DNA of 64,000 nucleotides from Bacteroidota bacterium (lineage in GTDB: Bacteria > Bacteroidota > Bacteroidia > AKYH767-A > OLB10). Of the stretch, positions 9,101-21,900 are shown piece by piece; position 1 is the first letter of the stretch, and every line of letters starts with the position of its first letter. The notes under the pieces were generated by a model. The model was not told the DNA's origin. It did not search any database and saw nothing but the letters and a program-made list of their open reading frames with translations. The stretch spans positions 1,054,001-1,118,000 of the forward strand of contig JADJOH010000002.1 in assembly GCA_016713925.1 (NCBI GenBank), written 5' to 3'. Both the position numbers and the translations under genes were made by a program.

Positions 9101-12100
9101 GCTGTTTGAGTAGACGCAGGGGCTTTGATGTCAGAAATCATATTGTTTACAATGTTATAAACAAGTCCGGTTCCTACATCTATTCCTGCAGCAGTAGTTG
9201 TTGTTATACCATTCGCATTGATATTATATATCCTGTTATTATAAACATTGGCATTCAATCCGGTTGCAGTAAGATAAATACCGCGAACAGAACTTGAAGC
9301 CCCTGTAGAAGTTAACCCATAAATTTCATTGTTATAAATATCAGCAGTATCCGCAGAGGAGAAATAAATACCATAAAGTGTACCACCACCGGTAATACCA
9401 CTAAAAGTATTTCCTGAAATGGTTGCAGAATTAGATGGTGAAGTTTGCATGGTAATACCATACACCAATGAAGTACCACCGGCCTGCACTGATGTTACAT
9501 TGGTGTTTTGTAATTTAAAATTGGTTTGATAAGAAGCGAAGACACCATAGACACTACCGGAAGTTACTCCATCTCCAATGGTTTGAATAGTACTTGTTCC
9601 ACCGCCTTCTGTACCGATTTCATTGGCATCATCCGGGAAAGTTGTAGTTGCTCCCGTAATGCGATAGCCTTCCCATGCATTTTGAACCGTCATATTGAGG
9701 AAGCGGTTATTACTTTGCGTACCACTAAATGCAGTTGGGGTTGGACTGGAGCTGATCCAGACACCTCTTGCATTGACATTCGCATTACTCAAGGTGATAA
9801 CACCATTTTTAAATGTATTATTCTTGGCTCCTTCAATAACAGAAGCATTGGTAATCCATACACCAAATTCTACCCAATCGGTAGCAGAGGTTCCTGTTTG
9901 TTCGAAATCGATGCCATTAAATGTATAGTAATCGACACCGGTTAATTTCAAGATGTAATCCGTCGTTCCTGCTGTTCCAAGTTTCTGAATCACAGGATTA
10001 GCTCCTGCACCGGTACGTTGGAAAGTAATTGTATTCACTGATGAGCCGGTGAAGGTTAAATTTAAATCTACCGTTTCAAGAAAGGTTTGTCCTGCTGTAA
10101 CATTGAATGTAACCGGGCCACTGATTCCTTTACAGTTAAGGTCTGTAATTGCGTCTGCAAAACTGATATAGTCACCTGCTCCGGTGTTGTCAATTAAATA
10201 AGTTCCATTCAATGCAGGAGCGATAGTAATCATTACTTCATTAGAGGTTGTACTCTGAGTACTTGCAATACAAGTTACAATACAACGATACCATTTATTA
10301 ACCGTTGTATTAGCTACATAAGTAGCATTGGTGGCGCCACCAATGGTGGTATAAGGTCCACCTGCACTAACTGTCGATTCTTCCCATTGAAAAGAGTGAC
10401 CTACTCCAAATAATATATCCAAAGATAAAGTGAAATTAACTCCCGAACATGGAGTGATAGTAGTGGATTGTGTATTGGCTAAGGCAGGAGCTCCGGAGCA
10501 ACCACCGGTTGCAGTACCTTCTAACTCCCATGCACCTACGTCGGGTGCAGAGCCTGTTCCTGTATATCCGGGGTTACCCTGACGAATCGTTGCAGCATAG
10601 TCAGTAGTAATACCGGCGACATTCGATGCACCACTCTCTGCAAGGCTTGGAGCAGACGGATCAAATTTGAGGAAATCAGCACTTACACCGGAAGTAGAAA
10701 CGAACGTTACGTTTTCTTCATAGCTGTTTTGATCAGCTCCTACACCAGTCATGTATGACTGATAATCTCCGATCGACTCATTGAATGCTATGCCGTCAGT
10801 AAAGATTACCTGATTTGGAGCTGCAGATCCACCGTAATAAATGTTTTTATCGGAGTTCGCATTGTAATTAGACGTTGTTGCATTACTTCTTCTGAATGCA
10901 GCTACGACTCCTGTACCGGCAGCAGTACTATTATTGTAAATAATATTATTACGTAATGTTAAATTTCCGGAAGTTGTAGTAACTGAAGTCGAATGAAAAA
11001 TACCGGAAGTACCAAAATTAACTCCTGAAGAGGAGGCATTAAGATAGATAGTATTAAAACTTAAATTAAGCGTTGTAGTAGCAGTAGTCGCCGTCATACT
11101 TATACCTCTGATAGCTTCCGTCGAAATACTATTAGGTGCATTCAAGTCTCCTATAAGGTTGTTATAAATATTTGTATTAGTCCCATTGGTAGAAACGTGA
11201 ATACCGGAAAGCAAGTTGGCCGATGTGGATGCAGAATTATTATTTGTTAATCCGTATACTTTGTTTCCATATAAATTCACAGTAGCAGTTCCGGCGCATT
11301 GAATACCATACATGGTGGTAGCCGTAGCACTGGTTAAACCGGAAATGGTATTACCATAAACCACTGGATTAGTACCGGTAAAATACAATCCAATCAAGCC
11401 ACCCGAACCTGAACAGGAAATACCACTTATGGAATTATTATACACCTGATTACTCAAAGCACTCAAGCAATACATCCCATAACTTGTTGATGTACTTCCT
11501 GTAGTCCAGTTGCTGATGGTATTGGAATGACATACCCTGTTTTGACCAACAGCTGTATTCGAATAAATACCATTTGTAGCTCCTGTTCCTGTTGTAGTTA
11601 AATTTGAAAAATTATTATTTGTGATGGTTTCCGTTCCTGCAGTAGGACTACCTAAATTATAATAACAATAAAATATCCCGCTGGCACCGGTTTTTGTAAA
11701 AGAACCGCTGATTTGGTTACCGGAAATTGTTACATCAGGTGTGGTACTACTTGCATAAATCAAGTAAGAAGTAGAAGTAGCAGCAACGGATCCGGAGAAA
11801 GTATTAGCGCTAAAGGTATTTGAAGTAACGACATTACCATTATAAATACCCTGTACTGCTGCGGTACCGGAGGTGTTCATAGTAATAGTATTGGAAGAAC
11901 CAATGACAACCCCTGATACAGTAGAATAAAACACCCCATAGAATGTAGATGCATGTGCAGAACCACCGCCTCCTGCATTATTGATAGTATTTCCTATTAC
12001 TGTTGGATTATTCGTGTAGATAAAATAAACGCCATAGGTTGTTGTAGCGGAACCTCCGCCAAAATTCTGTATCGTATTACCAATTACTGTAATATTCTGA

Positions 12101-12876
12101 TCATAAAAAGCTAACGTATTCTGACCACGACAAATTATCCCTGCATGCACATTCTGAACGGTATTACCGGTAACATTAATATTTTCATTTCTGCCGCTAT
12201 TTACGTTTACAACAACACCTGTCGCAGAAGAAACAGTTAAGGCTCCATTACTAATGTAAATTCCAATAACGAAAGCGCTGGTGCCCTTTGTCATCGTAAC
12301 TGAACAATTTTGAATGGTTAAATTCTGGCAACCATTGGAAACGGATGGTTTATAAGTAAAATATCCATATTCTATTCCCTGCAGAGAAGCTGCTACATCT
12401 ATACCATCAAAGGAGATATAGTCAGTACCGTCAATTCGAATCACCGCATCTCCCAAAGCACCAAATGTTGATGTTGTATTTGTTCCTGCATCTGTTCTGG
12501 TGACTTTTGGATTAACCCCTGCACCACTTTTCTGGAAAACAATCAGATTTCCTGCAGAACCTGCTGTAGTGATAGTAATTGCAGCTGTTGTGTTTTCAGT
12601 ATATCCGGCAGCCACATTAAAAGTAACTCCGCCTACTCCTACACCAACTGCATTCAGATCAGTTACCGCCGCCGCGATACTTGGATAATCTCCGGGAATA
12701 GATTTCGCTCCGGTAAGCTGTGCGAATGCGCTATTTGAAAGTCCACCGGAGAGTAGTAACAAGAAAAGTATTCCGGAAAAGAGCGAATTCTTTCCGGAGT
12801 GCTTTCCAGACACTATGAGTTGTAAACAGGTTCGATGAACCAACATCGTGAAGCCTGAATTGTAATTGTTTTTCAT
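5677..12876 (-). CDS. T9SS cargo of 2399 residues: beta-helix, FN3-like, MopE repeats, PKD-like domains, sorting tail
   Basis: ATG at 12876. A long N-terminus leads to the signal peptide (FLLLLSGGLSNSAFAQ, about residues 35-53). Residues about 60-1450 hold two large blocks that begin alike (IPGDYPSIAAAVTDLN; GDYISFADAITDLN) and are rich in IYNN/VYNN turns and NTISG-type repeats, typical of right-handed parallel beta-helix adhesins or polysaccharide-active proteins. Then come an FN3-like domain (YDVYFGTSPAPSF, about 1450-1545), an Ig-like region, three MopE-type repeats (about 1770-1960; NPAAVEVCNGIDDDCDGTTD), four PKD-like domains (about 1955-2290; SGQGTN, GGQGTTS) and a type A sorting tail (about 2315-2399). 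No catalytic motif was recognised. It is separated by only 94 bases, containing a hairpin, from the giant gene upstream. Confidence 0.85.
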   Translation of the reverse strand: MKNNYNSGFTMLVHRTCLQLIVSGKHSGKNSLFSGILFLLLLSGGLSNSAFAQLTGAKSIPGDYPSIAAAVTDLNAVGVGVGGVTFNVAAGYTENTTAAITITTAGSAGNLIVFQKSGAGVNPKVTRTDAGTNTTSTFGALGDAVIRIDGTDYISFDGIDVAASLQGIEYGYFTYKPSVSNGCQNLTIQNCSVTMTKGTSAFVIGIYISNGALTVSSATGVVVNVNSGRNENINVTGNTVQNVHAGIICRGQNTLAFYDQNITVIGNTIQNFGGGSATTTYGVYFIYTNNPTVIGNTINNAGGGGSAHASTFYGVFYSTVSGVVIGSSNTITMNTSGTAAVQGIYNGNVVTSNTFSANTFSGSVAATSTSYLIYASSTTPDVTISGNQISGSFTKTGASGIFYCYYNLGSPTAGTETITNNNFSNLTTTGTGATNGIYSNTAVGQNRVCHSNTISNWTTGSTSTSYGMYCLSALSNQVYNNSISGISCSGSGGLIGLYFTGTNPVVYGNTISGLTSATATTMYGIQCAGTATVNLYGNKVYGLTNNNSASTSANLLSGIHVSTNGTNTNIYNNLIGDLNAPNSISTEAIRGISMTATTATTTLNLSFNTIYLNASSSGVNFGTSGIFHSTSVTTTSGNLTLRNNIIYNNSTAAGTGVVAAFRRSNATTSNYNANSDKNIYYGGSAAPNQVIFTDGIAFNESIGDYQSYMTGVGADQNSYEENVTFVSTSGVSADFLKFDPSAPSLAESGASNVAGITTDYAATIRQGNPGYTGTGSAPDVGAWELEGTATGGCSGAPALANTQSTTITPCSGVNFTLSLDILFGVGHSFQWEESTVSAGGPYTTIGGATNATYVANTTVNKWYRCIVTCIASTQSTTSNEVMITIAPALNGTYLIDNTGAGDYISFADAITDLNCKGISGPVTFNVTAGQTFLETVDLNLTFTGSSVNTITFQRTGAGANPVIQKLGTAGTTDYILKLTGVDYYTFNGIDFEQTGTSATDWVEFGVWITNASVIEGAKNNTFKNGVITLSNANVNARGVWISSSPTPTAFSGTQSNNRFLNMTVQNAWEGYRITGATTTFPDDANEIGTEGGGTSTIQTIGDGVTSGSVYGVFASYQTNFKLQNTNVTSVQAGGTSLVYGITMQTSPSNSATISGNTFSGITGGGTLYGIYFSSADTADIYNNEIYGLTSTGASSSVRGIYLTATGLNANVYNNRIYNINANGITTTTAAGIDVGTGLVYNIVNNMISDIKAPASTQTAAGTRGISVTGGSTGGVVNIIHNTVVLSDVRTVAAYTSAALHNSSVTPTLDIRNNVFINNSDITIGTRVVAFWKTATTDNISNTSNNNIYFAGAPDATHLIYYDGTNSAQTMLAFQGLAAVSPAEIASFTENTVFQPITNGIIRPDLSNPTYIESGGQAIAEVPQDFEGDVRNITSPDMGADEGTFVIQLPPLPDCVTYLTPADLANDICSYSSAQLTWSAAITGGAPSLGYDVYFGTSPAPSFVANVNTLNYTLPALLPNTTYYWQIVPKNNTGDASGCAIYSFTTIDAEVTGTSGDTRCGPGTVNLSASGSGTFNWYTASSGGSPIFTGAAYSPSIAATTDYWVATSNGGVNANVGPVSPASVGAISSSTIAVTTQYLKFNVIAPSVTIVSLDVYPTSTIGSTFNISIRNSSGTEIFNSGSMTTTVTGGATPQTVTLNATLPSGTDYRLGLGVNPGMQRNTTGATYPYTVPGVISFTGNSFDPAYWYFTYNINVSSGCESPRTMVTGTVLPTTTYYTDADADTYGDPSSPVISCSGAPMGTVADNTDCNDGSAAVNPAAVEVCNGIDDDCDGTTDEGCSLLTFYADTDGDSYGNPASFITQTNPVPPFGYVSDNTDCNDGSAAVNPAATEVCNLIDDDCDGTTDEGFDVDNDGYTSCNGDCDDNNNAVNPLASEICNGIDDNCNGLTDDNVPALPNPGAVSGTAAACLPGIAGSTSYSIAPVVGATSYVWSVPAGFVISAGQGTTSITVTWTNLAIQTGISGQLCVYAADACVSSNTSCLAIDYQVAAPVTPPSISGPGKVCPGDVVVYSIANVARATAYTWTVPGTMSIQSGQGTNVITVQVNPGYTGGTMSVIASNVCGNSAARTKTLTVNLPGTPTAIQGQKEGLCNTTGNIFSIPAVVNATSYIWNVTGGTIMGGQGTTSITVDVATLIGSGSITVQAVNGCGTSLTRSLVIKGSPARPEPISGSVSVCDNTNEAYSVATVPGAALYTWSVTANGSVSTGQGTKNITIDWLAPAGGQSMSVVTSNACGTSLTRTLNGITVNNCIRLSSVESDVFNISAYPNPATDRVTIEFTAVESNDYRLRIADMTGRTLQVENGTSAAGLNTKVLPLNGLASGVYMVSIEMNNKQQQIKLIVE

Positions 12877-12921
12877 GTGTAAAGTATTTCGGGTTATTAA
12901 TTTCTGATTGTTATGTTATAA

Positions 12922-12957
12922 ACCGAAGAGCTTCATCGGATGATAAAGCTCTTCGGT
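12922..12957 (-). terminator. Hairpin after the 4867-residue protein gene
   Basis: A 12-base-pair stem (ACCGAAGAGCTT / AAGCTCTTCGGT) with a 12-base loop sits 14 bases past the stop codon at 12971. The T-run on the minus-strand 3' side is weak (TTTATAAC), so it may be a leaky terminator or an mRNA end stabiliser. Confidence 0.65.
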
Positions 12958-12970
12958 ATTTGATTGTTTT

Positions 12971-15900
12971 TTATTCTACCATTAAACGGATAGACTGTGA
13001 ACCTTCCTGATTTTGGATTTCCACAAAATAAACTCCGCCGCTTAACTGATCCAGACCGATAAGTTGTGTATTGATTCCGATAGAAGATTTTCCTTCGGAA
13101 ACAAATACTTCACGACCTGCAACATCGGTAAGGCGTAGGCGATAGTTGCTTTCGTCTGTAGAATTGAACTGTACCGTGATACGATCTGTTGCCGGATTCG
13201 GGAACACAACCAGGTTGGTAGCAGAAGTAGTGTTGTCACCCAAACGTGGACAGGTACTTACTACGATACCGGTTACTGATCTTGCCGCGCTGTTTCCACA
13301 AGCATTGGAAGCGATAACCGTTAAGGTCTGACCCGCTGCAGGGAAGGCTCCCCACTGCACATCGATGTTCTTGGTTCCTTGTCCTGAAGCAACAAATCCT
13401 GCAGAAGACATGGTCCATGTGTACACTGATGTTCCTGCCACTGTTGGTACACTATAAGGCTCAAGTGCGTTAGTACAAACCGCAGTTGCACCCGTGATAG
13501 GCTGTGGACGATCAGGAATTCCGAAGATATTCACTGAACGTATCGGACTGTTTCCGCAATTGTTCACTGCTACTACCGTCAATGTTCCTGTTCCTGTGAG
13601 CAATGCCACATCTACAGTAATACTCGTGGTACCTTGTCCGCCTGTAATGGCAATACCACTACTTGCTGTCCAGGTATAACTGGTGGCACCAACTACAGGA
13701 GCGATAGAGAAGACAACGCCTGTTGTATTACACAATCCGAATTTCTGACCGCTGATAGCACCCGGAGTAAGCGGATTATTCAGACTCATCGCTTTTGAAC
13801 GAGCCGGACTTGTTCCGCAAGCATTAGATGCAGTTACAGTCATAGAACCTCCGGTATAACCTCCATTCACAGATACATTGATCACATTGGTTCCCTGACC
13901 GGAATTAATAGTCATACCTGCTGGTACTGTCCATGTATAGGACATCGCACGGAATACAGGAGAAATTGAATACACGGCTACATCACCCGGACAAACTTTT
14001 CCGGGACCGGAGATAGAAGGAGGAGTAACAGGAGTTGCGATCTGATAGCCAACGCCGATACAGGAAGGAGCACTTGGTGTGCAAGGTCCGGTGGCGATAA
14101 CACAGAGCGGTCCTGCAATACCGTTATGAATATTAATATTAGTCCATTGAACAGTAATTGTTGTGGTTCCTTGTCCAAACAGAATAGTAAATCCTGCAGG
14201 TACGGTCCATGCATATCCGGTAGCTCCCGGAACAGGTGCAATACTAAATGTAGTTGAACCGAACGTTGCAGGTACGCAAGCAGAAGCAATTCCAGTGATA
14301 GCACCCGGAGTCGGTAATGGAGCCACGTTATCATCTGTTAAACCGTTACAGTTATCATCAATACCGTTACACAACTCTGTTGCGCCCGGATTGATGGCAG
14401 GGTCTGCATCGTTACAATCACCATTGAGAGCCACTGTACCTATCGGCTGAATACAAGCAAGAATCGCTGCACCCGTACCGTAATTGTCACCATCAGCATC
14501 TGTATACCAGGAAGGCTGTCCGGTGATAGATGGATCTGCATCGTCTGTTAAACCGTCGCAATCATCATCAATACTGTTACATATTTCTGTAGCACCCGGA
14601 TTTACCGCAGGGTTTCCATCGTTACAATCATCATTCGTTAAAGATGTTCCGCCCGGTTGGAAACAAGTTACAATTGGTGCACCTGCTCCGTAACCGTCGT
14701 TATCTCCGTCAGTATAATAAGTACCCTGACCAACAACTGATGGATCTGCATCGTCTGTTAAGCCATCGCAATCATCATCGATACCGTTACAAATTTCAGT
14801 AGCACCCGGATTCACCGCAATGTTTCCGTCGTTACAATCCGTATTGTTTGCTACATAACCCATAGGCTGGAAGCAAGCAAGAACAGATACTGCATTATTA
14901 CCGTAAGTATCTCCGTCAGCATCTGCATACCAGGTAGCCTGTCCGGTGATCGATGGATCTGCATCGTCAATTAAACCGTCGCAATCATCATCGATTGTAT
15001 TACATACTTCAGTAGCACCCGGATTCACCGCAATGTTACCGTCGTTACAATCTGTATTGTTTGCTACATAACCCATAGGCTGGAAGCAAGCAAGAACAGA
15101 TACTGCATTGTTACCGTAAGTATCTCCGTCAGCATCTGCATACCAGGTAGCCTGTCCGGTGATAGATGGATCTGCATCGTCAATTAAGCCGTCACAATCA
15201 TCATCAATTGTATTACATACTTCAGTAGCACCCGGATTCACCGCAATGTTTCCGTCGTTACAATCTGTATTGTTTGCTACATAACCCATAGGCTGTAAGC
15301 AAGCAAGAACAGATACTGCATTATTACCGTAGGTATCTCCGTCAGCATCCGCATACCAGGTAGCCTGTCCGGTGATAGATGGATCTGCATCGTCAATTAA
15401 GCCGTCACAATCATCATCTATTGTATTACATACTTCGGTAGCACCCGGATTCACCGCTGCGTTTCCGTCGTTACAATCTGTATTGTTTGCTACATAACCT
15501 ACAGGCTGGAAGCAAGCAAGAACTGATACTGCATTATTTCCGTAAGTATCTCCGTCAGCATCTGCGTACCAGGTAGCCTGACCGGTGATAGATGGATCTG
15601 CATCGTCAATTAAGCCGTCGCAATCATCATCGATTGTATTACATACTTCAGTAGCACCCGGATTCACCGCAATGTTACCGTCGTTACAATCTGTATTGTT
15701 CGCTACATAACCCATAGGCTGTAAGCAAGCAAGAACAGATACTGCATTATTACCGTAGGTATCTCCGTCCGCATCTGCATACCAGGTAGCCTGACCGGTG
15801 ATCGATGGATCTGCATCGTCTGTTAAACCGTCGCAATCATCATCGATACCGTTACAAATTTCAGTAGCACCCGGATTCACCGCAATGTTTCCGTCGTTAC

Positions 15901-18900
15901 AATCTGTATTGTTTGCTACATAACCCATAGGCTGGAAGCAAGCAAGTACTGATACTGCATTGTTACCGTAAGTATCTCCGTCAGCATCTGCATACCAGGT
16001 AGCCTGTCCGGTGATCGATGGATCTGCATCGTCAATTAAGCCGTCACAATCATCATCAATCGTATTACATACTTCAGTAGCACCCGGATTCACCGCAATG
16101 TTTCCGTCGTTACAATCTGTATTGTTTGCTACATAACCTACCGGCTGGAAGCAAGCAAGGACTGATACTGCATTATTACCATAAGTATCTCCGTCAGCAT
16201 CTGCATACCAGGTAGCCTGTCCGGTGATCGATGGATCTGCATCGTCAATTAAGCCGTCGCAATCATCATCGATTGTATTACATACTTCAGTAGCACCCGG
16301 ATTCACCGCAATGTTACCGTCGTTACAATCTGTATTGTTCGCTACATAACCCATAGGCTGTAAGCAAGCAAGAACAGATACTGCATTATTACCGTAGGTA
16401 TCTCCGTCAGCATCCGCATACCAGGTAGCCTGACCGGTGATAGATGGATCTGCATCGTCAGTTAAGCCGTCGCAATCATCATCAATACCGTTACATACTT
16501 CAGTAGCTCCGGGATTAATTGCTGCGTTTCCGTCGTTACAATCACCGTTAAGAGTAGCATAGCCGGCTCCGGGATTACTGCAAAGTGAAATACCTGCGCC
16601 TGTACCATAACCATCACCATCGAAATCATTGTAATAAGTAGTGAACACCAGATTATCATCTGTTAATCCATTACAATCATCATCAATTCCGTTACAAGAT
16701 TCTGTTGCGCCCGGATTCACAGCTGCATTTGCATCATCACAGTCCGTGCTATTCGCAACATAACCTAATGGCTGGTTACAACTCAATTGCGAAACATTGA
16801 CATCTCCGTAAGTATCTCCGTCAGCATCTGCATACCAGGTAGCCTGGCCGGTGACATTCTGGTCATCATCATCTGTATCACCATCACAATCATCATCGAT
16901 ACCATTACAAACTTCAGTAGCACCAGGGTTAACCGCTGCACTGGCATCGTTACAATCAGAGTTATCGAACACATACCCAACAGGCTGTGTACAGGAAAGT
17001 GTAGTTACTGCTGCATTACCATAAGAATCTCCATCCGCATCAGCATACCAGGTAGACTGACCGCTGATAGAAGGATCTGCATCGTCTGTTAAACCGTCGC
17101 AATCATCATCAATGGTATTGCATATTTCTGTTGCACCCGGATTCACCGCAGGGTTTCCGTCATTACAATCTGTGCTGTTGGCTACATAACCTATTGGCTG
17201 AGTACATGCGAGCGTTGTTACTGATAAATTACCATATGAATCACCATCAGCATCTGCATACCATGTAGACTGACCGGTGATGGATGGATCTGCATCGTCA
17301 GTCAAGCCGTCGCAATCATCATCAATACCGTTACAGATTTCCGTTGCACCCGGATTTACCGCAGCACTTCCATCGTTACAATCTGTATTATCAGCAACAT
17401 ATCCTACAGGTTGAACACATGCAAGAACGGTTGACATTGGATCACCATACGTATCCAGATCTGTATCAGCATACCATGAAGTCGCTGTTACACCCGGATT
17501 AACTACAAAGCTATTCGTGCCGGAGTTGCCATAGAAATCTGTTACTGTAACAGTATAAGTACCGGCATCCAGACCTGTTTGATCTTCACTGAAGCTACCA
17601 TTACTCCATGCATAGGTATAAGGGCTTATGCCACCTGATGCAGTAATATCGATAGCCCCATTATTCAGATTAGTACATGTTTCATCGGTTACTACACCAT
17701 TAACAACAACTAAAACTGTTTGACAAGTACCAACACCAGGTTGGAAACCTTCCATTGTGGCGTCGGCATCAGTACCGCTAATTAATATCGGCTGATACGT
17801 TACCGCTCCGGAAACCAATGTCGCTATGGTTGCCAAACTACCGGTTCCCCACCAATTACAAGTGGCAGTTAAGGTTCCTGAAAAATTATTAGCAAGAAGC
17901 CCATTGGCATTTCCGTTATTATTCAAACTATTATTTGTTGCTGTCAGGGTCGGTGTACCAAGACCTGTTGCAAGAGCAAATACACTATAAGGTGCAGTTA
18001 CTGATGCAGGGTTAGTGACATAGCTATTGTCTATTGTCAAGACAGCATTCTGTGCAGAGAATACACCAAATCCATCGTTACCACCGGCTCCGAACGGATC
18101 ACCACCATTGTTGGTAAGTGTACAGTTATTTACATCTACAACGGCATTACTTCCTCTGGCACTGATACCACGGTTCAGGTTATTGCTGATGATACAGCTA
18201 TCAACAATAATCGTTTGACGTACACCTGCACCTGTTGAGAAGTCGGCAGGATAAATACCTGCACTGGCAGTACTTGTTTTTCCGGTACCATCAATATTCA
18301 AATCACGAAGTGTTACATTCAGTGTAGCTGCAGTATTGCTGCCGGATGTGAATGTATAAACTCCTGCATGGAAGTTGTTGTTTGGTAAGGAAGGATGGTT
18401 TCCTGTGAATCCACTCATTGTAACATTCTTCACTGTTGCAGTACTTGGTGCATAAGCAGTGAATGTTATCGGATCAATATTGATGAAAGCTACTCCCTGC
18501 AATACGCCTGAAATAGTACCACCATCAATATCTGTTGCCGGAGATGTATTTAAGTTATAAGCAAGGTAACCATAGAATGGTCCTGTTATCGTATTACCGC
18601 TTATTGCAGCCGCTGTAGTTCCGGTCAGTTGACGAAGGAAGACGGCAGAGGTTGGATTTCCTCCGGCAGTTTGTCCTGTAATATTGATTGTATTATTTGT
18701 CACACTGAACACATTGGAAACTGAAGTAACCATACTGTTTACATTCACTCCAATACCGGAAGCTGAGATATTATTGTTGTTAATTGTTCCACCAACAGTA
18801 CCAGCTTGTGTTTCTTCAAACTTAACGCCTTCAAGTCCTCCTGAAATAGTACAACCGGAAAGATTCAATCGTACAGGAGCATGTGAAGTAGCTAAGGCAT

Positions 18901-21900
18901 TATCATAGATGCGAACACCAACACCGGTTATGTTTGGTGTGATGGTTACGCCGCTGATAGTAGCATAAGAACCGTCCGGTGCATCAGATGAATAACCGTC
19001 ATAGTTATTGGCAAATACGCCAATATCCACTCCGCTTACACTTCCACCGGTGATGGTGCTGTTAGTGATTGGTGCTGCGACATTCCAGATTTCATATCCT
19101 TTTGAAAGGTTAGAAGCTGTAATACCATTTCCATCAATTGTATTATTGGTTGAGATAGAAGGAACAGCTAATGAAGAAAGCGCAATACCATCCCATCTTG
19201 TTTCATTTGCATTCGCAAGTGCTTCAATGGTGTTGCCTGAGAACGTCATTGGTGACGCTGAAGAATAATGCAGGTTATGGAATATACCTGTTCTGCGGGC
19301 TTCGATTGTATTACCACTGATGACCTGTGATGCGGGAGCTCCCGGATTGGCTTGCGAGAAGTTACCGGTTTGAACACCTAAACGCACATTGCTCATACAG
19401 TTATTGGTGATGGCTGTGTATTGGTTGTTGTACAATAATACACCACCTCCCCAGTAATCTATACCTGAAGCGATATCATAAGTACCTAAGTTCTGAATTT
19501 TATTATTTGTTATTACATGTCCGCTGGAAGGAACACCTGCAGGATAATCATACAAAGTCACTCCGAAATAGGAAAGATTCTGAATGATGTTGTTCGAAAC
19601 CGTTAAATTATTAATGCCTGTTTCATACACTGTAACACCTTCAGCCGCGTCGATATCAGCTCCGTTTGTACTGGTGAAACCTGAAGTTAATGTCGTATTA
19701 TCTCCATCTATTGTAAATCCTGAGATGGTTACATTAGATGCAGCAACATGGAATATCTCAGCAAAATCGATATCTGCTACCGCCGAAACTACTGTTGCTT
19801 CTGCCACACGTGAGCCTGAACAGGCATCAATCGCCGCATTAGGTCCAAGTATGCTTAATGATTTATTGACAATAACATTTTCTGCATATGTTCCTGCACT
19901 TACTGTTAAAGTATGACCATTTAATGTTTGTGCATCATTGATCGCTGCCTGAATACTGCAGAAGACTTCCAATGAGGTAGTATTGGTAACAGTTCCTGCA
20001 TTATTACTGGTTCCTACATCTCTGGTATCAATGGTATTGCTTAATGTATTTCCGGTTACGGTCACTCCACATGTTACAGGAGAGTTACCACGTCCAAAAT
20101 ACGTATCCGCAAGATTCGACTGATCGCCATCTCCGGGATAAGGAAGGTGACCTGCCTGGCGCTGGATACCTACATCACATCCGCTTACGTTGTTTCCGCT
20201 TACCGTGTGGTTAATTCCTTCCGCTACGATACCAAATCCTTCGCTCGTGCTGGTTTGTACATATCCGCTTATCGTGTTGTTCTGTACTACTGCTCCGTAT
20301 GGAACATCTACATTACCTGCTAATACACCTCTGCGGAATACCGCGATACCTACGATATCACGTGCATCTACAATTGGTAAAGTTCTGCTTACATTATTAT
20401 TCTCGATGACTACACGACCTGCGCCGGTGGCTGCCCCAGATCCGTTTGGATTTTTGATCTCCATGCCAAAGCGACCGTTGTTCACTAATGTGTTACCACT
20501 TACAACGTTCTCACCCGGACCCTGCATTCCAACGATACCGATTCCGTTATCTCCGTTATCGTGTACATTGTTATTGGTCATGGTTACACCGGAGGCTTGT
20601 CCATCCTGAAGTTCGATACCACAACAGTTGTTACCATATACATGGCAATCCATGATCGTGATGTTTTCTTTCAGTCCGTTCCAGATCACGATTCCTCTCG
20701 CTCCTACGGTATGACCTGTTGATGTCACCGAGTCAATCAGCACCGTATTCACAGGACCGTTCGCATAAAATCCGCTACCGCCTACGTTATTAAGAAGCGA
20801 TACATTTTGTACCGTTAAATTATTATTACCACCGATACCATATATACCTGCGTCAGCATTACCATTTGATCCTGCATAATCCTGTACTGTCAGTTTCTTG
20901 ATCGTTACATTGGTGATGCCATTGTTGATCGTGATACCTTTTCCTGTTCCTACAAGACCGGTTCCATCGAGGATAACTCCTGACTCACTGGCTCCCTGAA
21001 GGGTAAGTGATTTATCAATGACCACTCTTTCGTTGTAACTGCCATCAGCTGCTTCTATCACATCATTCGCATTTGCTGCAGCGATAGCGCTGTTGATGGT
21101 CAGGTAATATGTGTTCTGTGTAATATTATGTACAGGGTAGAAGTAGATCAAATTACCGAGACAAGCATTATCAGGCTTATGGTGCAAAGCTGTTTCAAGT
21201 GTAGTACGACCTGCTCCGCTCATGGCTGAAGGAAGCTGTAAGCCCGAGCCTACATCAAAGTTGTTTTCCTGAATATCCACATCAAGTGTCCAGCAAGCCA
21301 TCGTTGTTAATGCACCTGCTCCTGCACCTATCAATGAAGTGTATGCCGGGAATGTTGATCCTGATGAAGTACCGGTTTGATCATCCAATCGGATGAAGGT
21401 GCCGATTCCTGCATTGAAGTCATTCTCATTGCCCGATCCACCGATTGTAAATGTTCCGATGTTAGCCGCATCGTTGTCATGGTTATGGAAAGATAACCCT
21501 GTGCCACCCGGTGTGCCTGATCCATTGAAGGTATTGTTGGTGATCACACCGTTGATTTGCACCTGTACGATGGCATTTGAATTCGTACTGATCGACTTCG
21601 TATTTACTGCGATATGATGATAGGTCGTTGAACCGGCCAATGGTGTAAATCCGTTGTTATCTACAGTAACTGTATTGTAGTTCTCCTGGCTTATCGCCCA
21701 CTGATGGTTGCTGAAAGTATTGCCTGTTACAGCTGTAGTCTTGAAGTTATAATTATTCTTCAGACGCAATACTGCTGTACCAGGAGCTGAGGAGTTCGCG
21801 AAAGTTGCATCGAATGTATTGCCGGAGATGGTGATTACACCTGCTCCTGCATTCATATCGGATATCTCTACGCCACCTCCGTTAAAGTTATTGTTGGTAA

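Noticed and set aside
14341..17485. Possible CRISPR-like array because of regular repeats
   Set aside because: The 213-bp units are in-frame coding repeats with a conserved protein motif and no unique spacers between short direct repeats.
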